Below are positions 57,801-64,000 of a stretch of 64,000 bases of DNA, in pieces. The notes under the pieces were generated by a model. The model was not told the origin of the DNA and did no database searches. It saw only the letters and a program-made list of their open reading frames with translations. The stretch lies in contig NZ_AP019307.1 of the NCBI RefSeq assembly GCF_003945325.1, forward strand, positions 2,604,001 to 2,668,000, written 5' to 3'. The position numbers were made by a program, and so were the translations under genes. This DNA is from Nocardioides baekrokdamisoli (lineage in GTDB: Bacteria > Actinomycetota > Actinomycetes > Propionibacteriales > Nocardioidaceae). Numbering within the stretch: the first letter of the stretch is position 1; each line of letters starts with the position of its first letter.

Positions 57801-58443
57801 CGGGTTCGAGCGGGAGATGCTCGGCCTGTACGTCTCCGACCATCCGTTGTTCGGCCTCGAGCACGTCCTGGCCAACGGCACCGACGCCACCATCGGCGCG
57901 CTGCTGACCGACGAGGACGACCCGGCTGCGCAGAAGTATCCGCACGGCTCGATCGTGACCGTGGCGGGTCTGGTCACCGGGGTGAACCGCAAGATCACCA
58001 AACGTGGTGATCCCTGGGCGACGCTGACTCTGGAGGACCTCGAGGGTTCGGTCGAGGTGCTGCTGTTCCCCAGCGCGTACCAACTGGCCGCGACCCATCT
58101 CGTCGAGGACGCGATCCTGCGGATCAAGGTCCGGGTGGACCGCGAACGCGACTCCCTGCAGCTCAACGGCATGGAGGTCACCGTGCCGGACCTCGGGGTC
58201 GGTGGTGGTGCCAATGGCCCGGTGACGATCTCGATGCCGTCCACCCGGTGCACTCCGCAGACGGTCGCGGAGCTGAAGAACGTTCTCGCTGCGCATGCTG
58301 GGATGACCGAGGTACGTTTGCGCCTGCTCACTCGCGAATCCGTACGCGTCCTCAAACTGGACGATCGGCTCCGCGTCACACCGTCGTCGGCGTTGTTCGC
58401 CGATCTGAAACACCTTCTGGGGCCTGGATGCTTAAGCGGTTGA
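54847..58443 (+). CDS. dnaE: DNA polymerase III alpha subunit
   Basis: 1198-residue replicative polymerase (DnaE1 type). PHP domain at the N-terminus: FVHLHVHTEYSMLDGASLLDG and AIAMTDHGNLHGAYDF. The catalytic aspartates lie in PDFDIDFDD (from residue 429), with GRGSGAGSIAAYALR before it. The tail holds the helix-hairpin-helix and an OB fold (VTVAGLVTGVNRKITKRGDPW). GTG 54847 (SASDGSDFVHLHVH) with SD AAGGGA is chosen over 54793. A 16-bp overlap with the next gene. Confidence 0.96.
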   Translation: MSASDGSDFVHLHVHTEYSMLDGASLLDGLFERTSQLGMPAIAMTDHGNLHGAYDFYTKAKRAGVKPIIGIEAYISPEIPRGERRRVRWGKGDTSEEGGDDVSGAGAYTHMTMWASTTEGMHNLFRLSSQASMSGYFYKPRMDKELLVAHSKGLIVSTGCPSGAIQTRLRLGQWDEAVRTAGELQDIFGPENVYLELMDHGISIEKRVRDDLLKLGRDLNIKPIATNDSHYNNPEDSSAQEALLCVNSGSRLSEPTYAQGGKRFAFDGNGYYIKSAQEMRELWGRQGLIEACDNTLEIAERCEVEFTESTGGYMAKADIPAGETEESWFRKEVWRGIEARYPGERTTPEVRDRVEFELQVIAQKDYCGYFLVVADFIQWSKDNGIRVGPGRGSGAGSIAAYALRITDLCPLEHGLYFERFLNPERPSMPDFDIDFDDHRRGEVIQYVTEKYGSERVAQIATFGRIKAKAAIKDAARILDHGFAIGDRITKALPPDVMGKSVKLKELFDTESKRYAEGAEFRSLYETEPDVRRIYEVATGLEGQIRQTGVHAAGVIMSSEPLLDVVPLMDPKQDGAVITQFEYPMCEALGLVKMDFLGLSNLHTMDDAVANIKANRGVDVVLEDLPFDDRATYELMGRGDTLGVFQLDGGGMRALLRSMLPDQFADITAVSALYRPGPMGADSHNKYAHRKNGREPIEPIHPALAEALEPVLGETYGLIVYQEQVMAIAQVLAGFSLGAADNMRRAMGKKKKEELDKQYAGFEGGMLERGYPQQAVKILWETLVPFADYAFNKSHSAAYGVITYWTAYLKANYPTEYMAALLTSVKNDKDKMAIYLGECRRMKINVLPPDVNESSHNFTAVGKDIRFGLTAVRNVGHNVVDGIVAGRVEKGRYEDFNDFLAKVPAPVCNKRVIESLIKAGGFDDMKHKRRCLWSVHELAVDQYVDIKRNEAIGQDSLFGGMDAADSGFGTTVAIPDVDEWEKMTLLGFEREMLGLYVSDHPLFGLEHVLANGTDATIGALLTDEDDPAAQKYPHGSIVTVAGLVTGVNRKITKRGDPWATLTLEDLEGSVEVLLFPSAYQLAATHLVEDAILRIKVRVDRERDSLQLNGMEVTVPDLGVGGGANGPVTISMPSTRCTPQTVAELKNVLAAHAGMTEVRLRLLTRESVRVLKLDDRLRVTPSSALFADLKHLLGPGCLSG

Positions 58444-58997
58444 GTGAGGGCCGGTTCATCGCTGTGGCCCTCGGGGCGTACGCACTGCTCGCGATCGTCG
58501 GTGGCCTCCTCTGGCGTCTGTGGTGGACCGCGCCGAACGGCATGGTGATCAGTCAGCAGTGGATTCCCGGCGCGGTGCAGCTCAACGGTTCGCTGTACCC
58601 GCTCGCCGACCCGCCGCAGGACATCCCCGCAGCCACCGCGCACTGGGCGATCCTCGCGATCGCCGTGGGCCTGATCGGCGGCCTGATCGTCGTCCTCGGT
58701 GCGCGCGGCCGTGAGTACGCCGCGCTCGCCGTCGGCCTTGTCGGCAGCGCTTGCGCGGGTCTCCTGATGTGCGGCGTGGGATATCTCAACCGCGGGGGAG
58801 ATCCTCGCGCGGTTGCGGCGATCCTCCCGGACGGAGCGATGCTCCACGACCGGATCCAGTTGGCCGAGCCCTGGTTGTTGGCGCTGCCGTTGGTTGCGTC
58901 AGGGACTGTGATCGCGATCGCCTTCCTCGGGTGGGCTGCCCGCCCGGCCCACCACGTCGCCCAGGACGTCACGCACCACATCGGCGAGCCTGTCTGA
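58428..58997 (+). CDS. Four-helix membrane protein, conserved hypothetical
   Basis: 189-residue integral membrane protein with helices at about 10-30 (FIAVALGAYALLAIVGGLLW), 75-95 (HWAILAIAVGLIGGLIVVLG), 100-120 (AALAVGLVGSACAGLLMCG) and 155-175 (PLVASGTVIAIAFLGWAARP). The outer loop between helices 1 and 2 has QQWIPGAVQLNGSLYPLADP. It resembles DUF2567-like actinobacterial proteins but I cannot place it firmly. It starts within dnaE (16-bp overlap), so it is co-expressed with the polymerase. The tail has HHVAQDVTHHIGEPV, His-rich. Confidence 0.75.
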   Translation: MLKRLSEGRFIAVALGAYALLAIVGGLLWRLWWTAPNGMVISQQWIPGAVQLNGSLYPLADPPQDIPAATAHWAILAIAVGLIGGLIVVLGARGREYAALAVGLVGSACAGLLMCGVGYLNRGGDPRAVAAILPDGAMLHDRIQLAEPWLLALPLVASGTVIAIAFLGWAARPAHHVAQDVTHHIGEPV

Positions 58998-59050
58998 GCC
59001 GACGCGTCCGTAAGGGCGATATTCGGTCGGGGCCGTGGAGCACCGGCCCG

Positions 59051-59056
59051 TAGAAT
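59051..59056 (+). promoter_or_regulatory. -10 hexamer TAGAAT, leaderless hisD start
   Basis: TAGAAT ends 7 nt before the GTG at 59064 and is the best -10 match among the leaderless starts here. It should drive the his operon. Confidence 0.6.
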
Positions 59057-59063
59057 CGGGTTC

Positions 59064-60371
59064 GTGATTCGCCGCATCGACCTCCGCCGCTCCGCGGCGG
59101 GTGGCGCCCCGCTCGACTACCGCACGGCCGTTCCGCGTGCTGAGTTCGACGTTGAGGCCGCCACGCATGCGGTGCAGCCGATCCTCGATGCCGTGCGTAC
59201 CCGCGGCACCGACGCGATCCTCGAGTTCGCCCAGAAGTTCGACGGCGTAGACCTGACCGACATCCGGGTGCCGGTCGCGGCCATGACGGAGGCGCTCGCC
59301 GCGCTCGACCCCGCGATCCGCGCAGGTCTGGATGAGTCGATCGCCCGCCTGCGTACGACCTCCAAGAACGAACTCGAGGCGGACTCCGTCACCGACCTCG
59401 GCCCCGGCGCGCGGGTCACCCACCGGATGGTGCCGGTCGGCCGCGTCGGGCTCTACGTACCTGGCGGCCTCGCTCCTTTGGTCTCCAGCGTGCTCATGAA
59501 CGTCGTCCCGGCACAGATCGCGGGCGTGAAGTCGTTGGCGCTCGCGAGCCCGCCGCAAAAGGAGTTCGGCGGCTTGCCGCACCCGACGATCCTGGCGGCG
59601 TGCGCCCTGCTCGGCGTCGAGGAGGTGTACGCCGTCGGCGGCGCCCAGGCGATCGCGATGTTCGCGTACGGCGCTGGCCCCTGCGAGCGTGTCAACCTCA
59701 TCACCGGTCCCGGCAACATCTACGTCGCCACCGCCAAACGGTTGGTCAAGGGCACGGTGGGGATCGATGCGGAAGCCGGTCCGACCGAGATCGCCATCCT
59801 GGCCGACGACACAGCGGACGCGGCGTTCGTGGCCGCCGACCTGATCTCGCAGGCGGAGCACGACCCGCTGGCTGCGTCGGTCCTGGTCACCGACAGCCTT
59901 CGGCTCGCCGACGAGGTCGAGGCGGCGCTGGAGCCGCAGGTGGCCGCGACCAAGCACGTGGACCGCATCCGGACCTCCCTGGGTGGCCAGCAGTCCGCGA
60001 TCGTCCTGGTCGATGACATCGAACAGGGGTTGGCCGTGGTCGACGCGTACGCCGCGGAGCACCTCGAGATCCACACGGTGGACGCGGAGGCGATCGCTGC
60101 GCGGGTCAACAACGCCGGCGCGATCTTCGTCGGGCCGTACGCGCCGGTGTCGCTCGGTGACTACTGCGCGGGCTCCAATCACGTCCTCCCGACGGCTGGC
60201 TGCGCCTGCCACTCCAGCGGTCTCTCGGTGCGCTCGTTCACGAAGTCAATGCACGTGATCTCGTACGACCGAGGCGCCCTGGAGGCGGTCAAGGATCACG
60301 TCGTCACGTTGGCGAACGCCGAGGATCTGCCGGGCCACGGTGCGGCTGTTTCAGTCCGGTTCGAGGGCTAG
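59064..60371 (+). CDS. hisD: Histidinol dehydrogenase
   Basis: 435-residue enzyme for the last two steps of histidine synthesis. Motifs: [77 protein letters not shown], and [20 protein letters not shown] near the zinc site. NAD-dependent zinc enzyme. Leaderless GTG start. Two bp separate it from hisC. Confidence 0.96.
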   Translation: MIRRIDLRRSAAGGAPLDYRTAVPRAEFDVEAATHAVQPILDAVRTRGTDAILEFAQKFDGVDLTDIRVPVAAMTEALAALDPAIRAGLDESIARLRTTSKNELEADSVTDLGPGARVTHRMVPVGRVGLYVPGGLAPLVSSVLMNVVPAQIAGVKSLALASPPQKEFGGLPHPTILAACALLGVEEVYAVGGAQAIAMFAYGAGPCERVNLITGPGNIYVATAKRLVKGTVGIDAEAGPTEIAILADDTADAAFVAADLISQAEHDPLAASVLVTDSLRLADEVEAALEPQVAATKHVDRIRTSLGGQQSAIVLVDDIEQGLAVVDAYAAEHLEIHTVDAEAIAARVNNAGAIFVGPYAPVSLGDYCAGSNHVLPTAGCACHSSGLSVRSFTKSMHVISYDRGALEAVKDHVVTLANAEDLPGHGAAVSVRFEG

Positions 60372-60373
60372 CC

Positions 60374-61489
60374 ATGACGTTTCCCCCGATCCGGCCCGAG
60401 TTGGCCGGGATCGCTCCGTACGGCGCGCCGCAACTGGATGTCCCGGTCCAGCTGAACGTCAACGAGAACCCGTACGGTCCGTCCGCGGCGGCGATCGCCG
60501 ACATCGCGACCTCCGTCGCCGAGGCGGCCGTGACACTGAACCGCTACCCGGACCGTGAGTTCACCGAACTCCGCACCGGCCTCGCGGCATACCTGAGTCG
60601 CGACACCAGCACCCCCGTGCTCCCGGAGCAGATCTGGGCGGCGAACGGGTCGAACGAAGTGATGCTGCAGCTCCTACAGGCCTTCGGCGGCCCCGGCCGT
60701 ACTGCGCTGAGTTTTGCCCCGACGTACTCGATGTATCCGGAGTACGCCCGCGACACTCACACCACTTGGGTGGCCGGTACGCGTGAGCAGGACTTCTCGC
60801 TCGACCTCGACACAGCGCGTGCGCTGATCGAGGAGGTGCGTCCCAGCGTCGTGCTCCTGCCGAGCCCCAACAACCCGACCGGGACCGCGCTCGACCCTGC
60901 GGTCATCGACGCGCTCTGCGAGGTGATCGGCGAGTCCGGGATCCTGGTCGTCGACGAGGCGTACGGCGAGTTCCGCCGCCAGGGCGTCCCGTCGGCGCTC
61001 GACGCGCTGCCGCGCAACCGCAACCTGGTGGTCACTCGCACCATGTCGAAGGCTTTCGCGGGCGCGGGACTGCGACTGGGCTACCTGGCCGCCGACCCGG
61101 CGATCTGCGACGCGATCCGGGTCGTACGCCTGCCTTACCACCTCTCGGCGACCACGCAGGCAGTCGCGCTCGCGGCCCTTCGGCACGCGGATGAGTTGCT
61201 CGGCAACGTCGCCTCGCTGCGTGAGGAGCGGGACGCGACGGTGACCTGGCTGCGCGACCAGGGCTTCACCGTCGCCGACACGGACGCGAACTACGCGTTG
61301 TTCGGAATGTTCGAGGACCGCCACGCGGTATGGCAGGGCCTGCTCGATCGGGGCGTACTGATCCGGGAGACTGGTCCGGATGGCTGGCTGCGGGTGTCGA
61401 TCGGCACTCCGGCTGAGATGAGATCGTTCAGGCACGCACTGTTGGACGTAGTCAAGACTTCCGCACGCAAGGCACAGGAGAACCCATGA
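60374..61489 (+). CDS. hisC: Histidinol-phosphate aminotransferase
   Basis: 371-residue class I/II aminotransferase (PLP). The PLP lysine is K226 in [19 protein letters not shown]; other sites [33 protein letters not shown] and [18 protein letters not shown]. Converts imidazole acetol phosphate to histidinol phosphate. Overlaps hisB by ATGA. Confidence 0.96.
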   Translation: MTFPPIRPELAGIAPYGAPQLDVPVQLNVNENPYGPSAAAIADIATSVAEAAVTLNRYPDREFTELRTGLAAYLSRDTSTPVLPEQIWAANGSNEVMLQLLQAFGGPGRTALSFAPTYSMYPEYARDTHTTWVAGTREQDFSLDLDTARALIEEVRPSVVLLPSPNNPTGTALDPAVIDALCEVIGESGILVVDEAYGEFRRQGVPSALDALPRNRNLVVTRTMSKAFAGAGLRLGYLAADPAICDAIRVVRLPYHLSATTQAVALAALRHADELLGNVASLREERDATVTWLRDQGFTVADTDANYALFGMFEDRHAVWQGLLDRGVLIRETGPDGWLRVSIGTPAEMRSFRHALLDVVKTSARKAQENP

Positions 61490-62094
61490 GCAGGACCGCA
61501 CGGATCGAGCGCGCGACCTCGGAGTCGAAGGTCCTCGTCGAGGTCGACCTCGACGGCACCGGCAAGCACGACATCGACACCGGTGTCGGCTTCTACGACC
61601 ACATGCTGACGGCGTTCGCGCGCCACGCGCTCGTGGACCTCACGGTCAGGACCGAGGGCGACATTCACATCGACGCCCACCACACCGTCGAGGACACCGC
61701 GATCGTGCTCGGCCAGGCGCTGCGCGAGGCGCTGGGACCCAAGTTGGGCATCCGCCGTTTCGGCGACGCCACCGTTCCGCTCGATGAGGCGCTGGTCCAG
61801 GCCGTCGTGGACCTCTCCGGTCGTCCGTACCTCGTGCACAGTGGTGAGCCCGCAGGCCAGGAGTATGTGCAGATCGGCGGCACCGGTGCGTCGTTCGTCG
61901 GCTCGCTGACCCGCCACGTGTTCGAGTCGATCAGTTTCCACGCGCAGATCGCGCTGCACGTACGCGTCCTCGCTGGTCGCGACCCGCACCACATCGTCGA
62001 GACCCAGTTCAAGGCGTTCGCGAGGGCGTTCCGGGACGCGGCCGCGTTCGACCCCCGCGAGACGGGCATCCCGTCGACCAAGGGCGTCATCTGA
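61486..62094 (+). CDS. hisB: Imidazoleglycerol-phosphate dehydratase
   Basis: 202-residue monofunctional HisB. Metal-binding motifs: [49 protein letters not shown] and [17 protein letters not shown]. Manganese-dependent, forms a 24-mer in known homologues. Starts at ATGA on the hisC stop; a 34-bp gap with a dispersed repeat follows. Confidence 0.96.
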   Translation: MSRTARIERATSESKVLVEVDLDGTGKHDIDTGVGFYDHMLTAFARHALVDLTVRTEGDIHIDAHHTVEDTAIVLGQALREALGPKLGIRRFGDATVPLDEALVQAVVDLSGRPYLVHSGEPAGQEYVQIGGTGASFVGSLTRHVFESISFHAQIALHVRVLAGRDPHHIVETQFKAFARAFRDAAAFDPRETGIPSTKGVI

Positions 62095-62117
62095 GCATGC
62101 TGGCTGCTCCAGGAATC

Positions 62118-62139
62118 GGTGGTTGAGCTTGTCGAAACC
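62118..62139. repeat. Dispersed repeat, core TGAGCTTGTCGA, covering the hisH start
   Basis: The segment reads GGTTTCGACAAGCTCAACC on the minus strand with flanking CC, a short sequence frequent in several actinobacterial genomes. It contains both candidate TTG start codons of hisH (62123 and 62129). Its core is shared with 49174-49195 and, with one change, with 23331-23342. Confidence 0.65.
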
Positions 62140-62773
62140 AAACGTCGTCGTCCTCGACTACGGCTCGGGCAACCTGCGGTCGGCTGTCCGGGCGTTCGAG
62201 CGCGCCGGGGCGACGGTGGAGTTGACCAGCGACATGGACGCGGCCATGGCCGCTGACGGTCTGGTGGTGCCGGGCGTCGGGGCGTACGAGGCGTGCATGC
62301 GCGGCCTACGTGCCATCCGCGGTGAACGCATCATTGGGCGCCGTCTTTCCGGCGGTCGGCCGGTGCTGGGCATCTGCGTCGGCTTCCAGATCATGTTCGA
62401 GACCGGCGTCGAGCACGGCGTGACCACCGAAGGCTGCGGCGAGTGGCCGGGCGTCGTGGAGAAGTTGCATGCACCGGTGGTGCCGCACATGGGGTGGAAC
62501 ACCGTCGATGTCGCCGAAGGATCCACGCTCTTCGCAGGCGTCGAGGACGAGCGGTTCTATTTCGTGCACTCCTATGGCGTGCGTGAATGGCTGCTGCAGA
62601 CCGACGGTCGCACCGAGGCGCCCAAGGTCACCTGGGCCGAGCACGGCGGCGACCGGTTCGTGGCCGCAGTCGAGAACGGGCCGCTCGTGGCGACCCAGTT
62701 CCACCCGGAGAAGTCCGGCGATGCCGGGGCACACTTGCTCCGGACCTGGGTGTCCTCGCTGAAAAGCGCCTGA
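62129..62773 (+). CDS. hisH: Imidazole glycerol phosphate synthase glutaminase subunit
   Basis: 214-residue class I glutamine amidotransferase supplying ammonia to HisF. Catalytic Cys83 in [14 protein letters not shown], His in [13 protein letters not shown] and the N-terminal [20 protein letters not shown]. The start is TTG 62129 ([12 protein letters not shown]), which matches family length; TTG 62123 is the alternative. Both lie in a dispersed repeat and no clean SD is visible. Confidence 0.94.
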   Translation: MSKPNVVVLDYGSGNLRSAVRAFERAGATVELTSDMDAAMAADGLVVPGVGAYEACMRGLRAIRGERIIGRRLSGGRPVLGICVGFQIMFETGVEHGVTTEGCGEWPGVVEKLHAPVVPHMGWNTVDVAEGSTLFAGVEDERFYFVHSYGVREWLLQTDGRTEAPKVTWAEHGGDRFVAAVENGPLVATQFHPEKSGDAGAHLLRTWVSSLKSA

Positions 62774-62785
62774 GCGGAGCCGATC

Positions 62786-63451
62786 GTGGACGAGATCGCG
62801 TTGCCCTACCTGGCGGACGCGTCGTACCTCAACATGAACGACGTGATCCATGCCGCCCTGCGGCGTGATTTCGAGCGGCTGCGGGCGGCCACCGCGGCCC
62901 TGGAGGTCGGCGACACTGCCCGCGTACACGCGCTGCGTGAGGCGTGGGACTTCATCTGGGGCGAGCTGCATCACCACCACATCACCGAGGACCGATTGGT
63001 CTGGCCGTTCGTTCTCGAGCGAGACCTGGTACCGCGGGACCTGACCGATCAGATGGAGGCCGAGCACCAGCGGATGGCGATCGCGTGCGGTCGTCTCAGC
63101 GAGGCGTTTCGCGAGTTGGAGGCACAGCCGACGACCGCTCACCTGATCGCTCTCCGGGCGCAGTTGGAGTTTGCTGTCAAGGTCGCCGAGGAGCATCTGG
63201 TCCACGAGGAACGCGACGTGATGCCGGTCCTCGAGCCGCACTGGGGTACGCCCGCGTGGAAGGTGGTGGAGCGGGAGATGGCGAAGGTCAGCCCGTTCAC
63301 CGCCGGCGGGATGATGGCCTGGTTGCAGGACGGTTCCGATCCGGTCGTCCACGCGGCATTGCGGCGGCACTTCCCGGCCGCGCTGCTCTGGGCGGCCAGC
63401 AACGTCTTCGGGCGGGCGTACCACCGCACCGTCGCGCCGGTGTGGAGGTGA
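62786..63451 (+). CDS. Hemerythrin-like (HHE) domain protein
   Basis: 221-residue helical protein with hemerythrin-type iron ligands: WDFIWGELHHHHITEDRLVW, MEAEHQRMAIACGRLS and EEHLVHEERDVMPVLEPHWG. Such proteins bind a diiron centre and sense or carry O2, NO or reactive oxygen. The C-terminal part (MMAWLQDGSDPVVHAALRRH) is common in actinobacterial members. It sits between hisH and the GntR gene, 12 bp after hisH, within the his operon, which is unusual. GTG start, no strong SD. Confidence 0.82.
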   Translation: MDEIALPYLADASYLNMNDVIHAALRRDFERLRAATAALEVGDTARVHALREAWDFIWGELHHHHITEDRLVWPFVLERDLVPRDLTDQMEAEHQRMAIACGRLSEAFRELEAQPTTAHLIALRAQLEFAVKVAEEHLVHEERDVMPVLEPHWGTPAWKVVEREMAKVSPFTAGGMMAWLQDGSDPVVHAALRRHFPAALLWAASNVFGRAYHRTVAPVWR

Positions 63452-63455
63452 AGGC

Positions 63456-63818
63456 ATGCGGTTCGTGATCGATCCGGCCAGCAGCGTCCCGGCCTACGAG
63501 CAGATCGTGCGCCAGGTCGTCGACGGGGCAGCGAACGGCACCCTGCAGGCAGGGGAGAAGCTACCGACCGTACGCGCTCTCGCCGCCGAGCTGGGCCTCG
63601 CCGTCAACACGGTCGCGAAGGCATACCGCGAACTCGAAATGCGCGGCGCGATCGAGACCCGTGGCCGGGCTGGCACCTTCGTCACGGGCGAGACACGTGA
63701 CCGGGATGCGGCTGTCGCGGCTCATGAGTACGTACGCAAGGCGCGTGCCCTGGGCCTGTCCGAGACCGAGATGCTGGCTCAGGTACGCCACGCGCTCGGA
63801 ATAACATCAGCGCCATGA
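63456..63818 (+). CDS. GntR-family regulator, YtrA-type
   Basis: 120-residue regulator of the short YtrA subfamily. Winged helix: [40 protein letters not shown] and [20 protein letters not shown]. The effector-binding tail is only about 45 residues ([20 protein letters not shown]), as in YtrA regulators of transporters. Here the neighbour is the hemerythrin-like gene (4 bp upstream), its likely partner. SD GGAGG. Overlaps hisA by ATGA. Confidence 0.88.
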   Translation: MRFVIDPASSVPAYEQIVRQVVDGAANGTLQAGEKLPTVRALAAELGLAVNTVAKAYRELEMRGAIETRGRAGTFVTGETRDRDAAVAAHEYVRKARALGLSETEMLAQVRHALGITSAP

Positions 63819-64000
63819 GCAACTACCTCGAGCTGCTGCCCGCCGTCGACATCAAGAACGGCCAGGCCGTCCAGCTCGTCCAGGGGGTTGATGGTTCGGA
63901 GAAGGTCTTCGGGGATCCGATCGAAGCCGCGCTGCGGTGGCAGGAGGCCGGGGCCGAGTGGCTTCACCTCGTCGATCTGGACGCGGCCTTCGGGCACGGC
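63815..64000 (+). CDS. hisA: HisA/PriA isomerase, N-terminal part
   Basis: The first 62 residues of a (beta/alpha)8-barrel isomerase that runs off the right edge: [20 protein letters not shown] with the catalytic Asp of VDIKNG, then [14 protein letters not shown]. In Actinobacteria the gene product is often PriA, serving both histidine (HisA) and tryptophan (TrpF) pathways; the missing part decides this. No trpF is seen in the window, which fits a PriA-type role. Starts at ATGA on the GntR stop. Confidence 0.93.
   Translation, partial: MSNYLELLPAVDIKNGQAVQLVQGVDGSEKVFGDPIEAALRWQEAGAEWLHLVDLDAAFGHG

Noticed and set aside
54526..58413. 1295-codon open frame on the minus strand
   Set aside because: Exact antisense shadow of dnaE; composition is Arg/Asp/His-rich with no domain, as expected from high-GC third positions.
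1..64000. tRNA, rRNA, CRISPR, prophage or insertion sequence
   Set aside because: I saw no cloverleaf, no regularly spaced repeats, no transposase or phage genes; the palindromes described have no linked transposase in this window.

Overview
The window is 64 kb of high-GC, gene-dense actinobacterial chromosome with no mobile elements, tRNA or rRNA genes, or CRISPR arrays that I can see. GTG and TTG starts are frequent, many starts look leaderless, and Val-Arg and Ala-Tyr pairs are usually written with a central GTAC. The gene order, a meso-/LL-diaminopimelate-type MurE, SepF, a Wag31-type DivIVA and the RNA motifs all fit Actinobacteria. I favour Propionibacteriales (Nocardioidaceae-like), but that placement is an inference.

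From about 1 to 51.9 kb the order follows, with local insertions and losses, the block known in Mycobacterium tuberculosis as Rv2193 down to Rv2145c: ctaE, trpD, a DEDDh/GIY-YIG nuclease, an NlpC/P60 wall hydrolase, a long-chain acyl-CoA ligase, an SRPBCC protein, an ArsA-like ATPase, a PlsC-type acyltransferase, GT87 glycosyltransferases, class II DAHP synthase (aroG), a PknL-type PASTA kinase with its Rv2175c-like neighbour, metF, a DUF3040 protein, and then the division and cell-wall (dcw) cluster.

Region by region: 1-5.9 kb holds respiration (ctaE, ctaG-like), a PIG-V mannosyltransferase-like protein, a degenerate receiver protein, trpD and the nuclease fusion. 5.9-8.4 kb holds a c-di-AMP (ydaO-yuaA) riboswitch in front of an NlpC/P60 protein, then a lipoprotein metallopeptidase. 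8.4-11.9 kb is an operon of TadZ/CpaE-like ATPase, sensor kinase and NarL-type regulator without pilus genes. 12-25.7 kb is lipid and carbon metabolism (fadD, ArsA-like, two ROK kinases, hydrolase, plsC, GT87s, glpK, aroG, aldo/keto reductase). 25.8-34.5 kb holds a GNAT enzyme, a secreted LVIVD/DUF305 pair, the PASTA kinase, metF, a CrtI-like oxidoreductase, a methyltransferase and DUF3040. 34.5-52 kb is the dcw cluster: mraZ with a 10-bp-periodic operator, an mraW RNA motif, rsmH, ftsL-like, ftsI, murE, mraY, murD, ftsW, murG, murC, ftsQ, ftsZ, pgeF, a YggS-type PLP protein, sepF and divIVA. murF and the YggT gene are absent from their usual places. 52-58.9 kb holds a DksA/TraR protein with a histone-like tail, lspA, rluD, dnaE and a membrane protein. 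59-64 kb is the histidine operon hisD-C-B-H, interrupted by hemerythrin and GntR genes before hisA, which is cut by the window edge.

The most notable non-coding content is a set of very long (about 85-160 bp) imperfect palindromes between genes, two recognisable structured RNAs (c-di-AMP riboswitch, mraW motif), the MraZ-type operator, a palindromic ftsZ promoter region, and a recurring leaderless promoter architecture.
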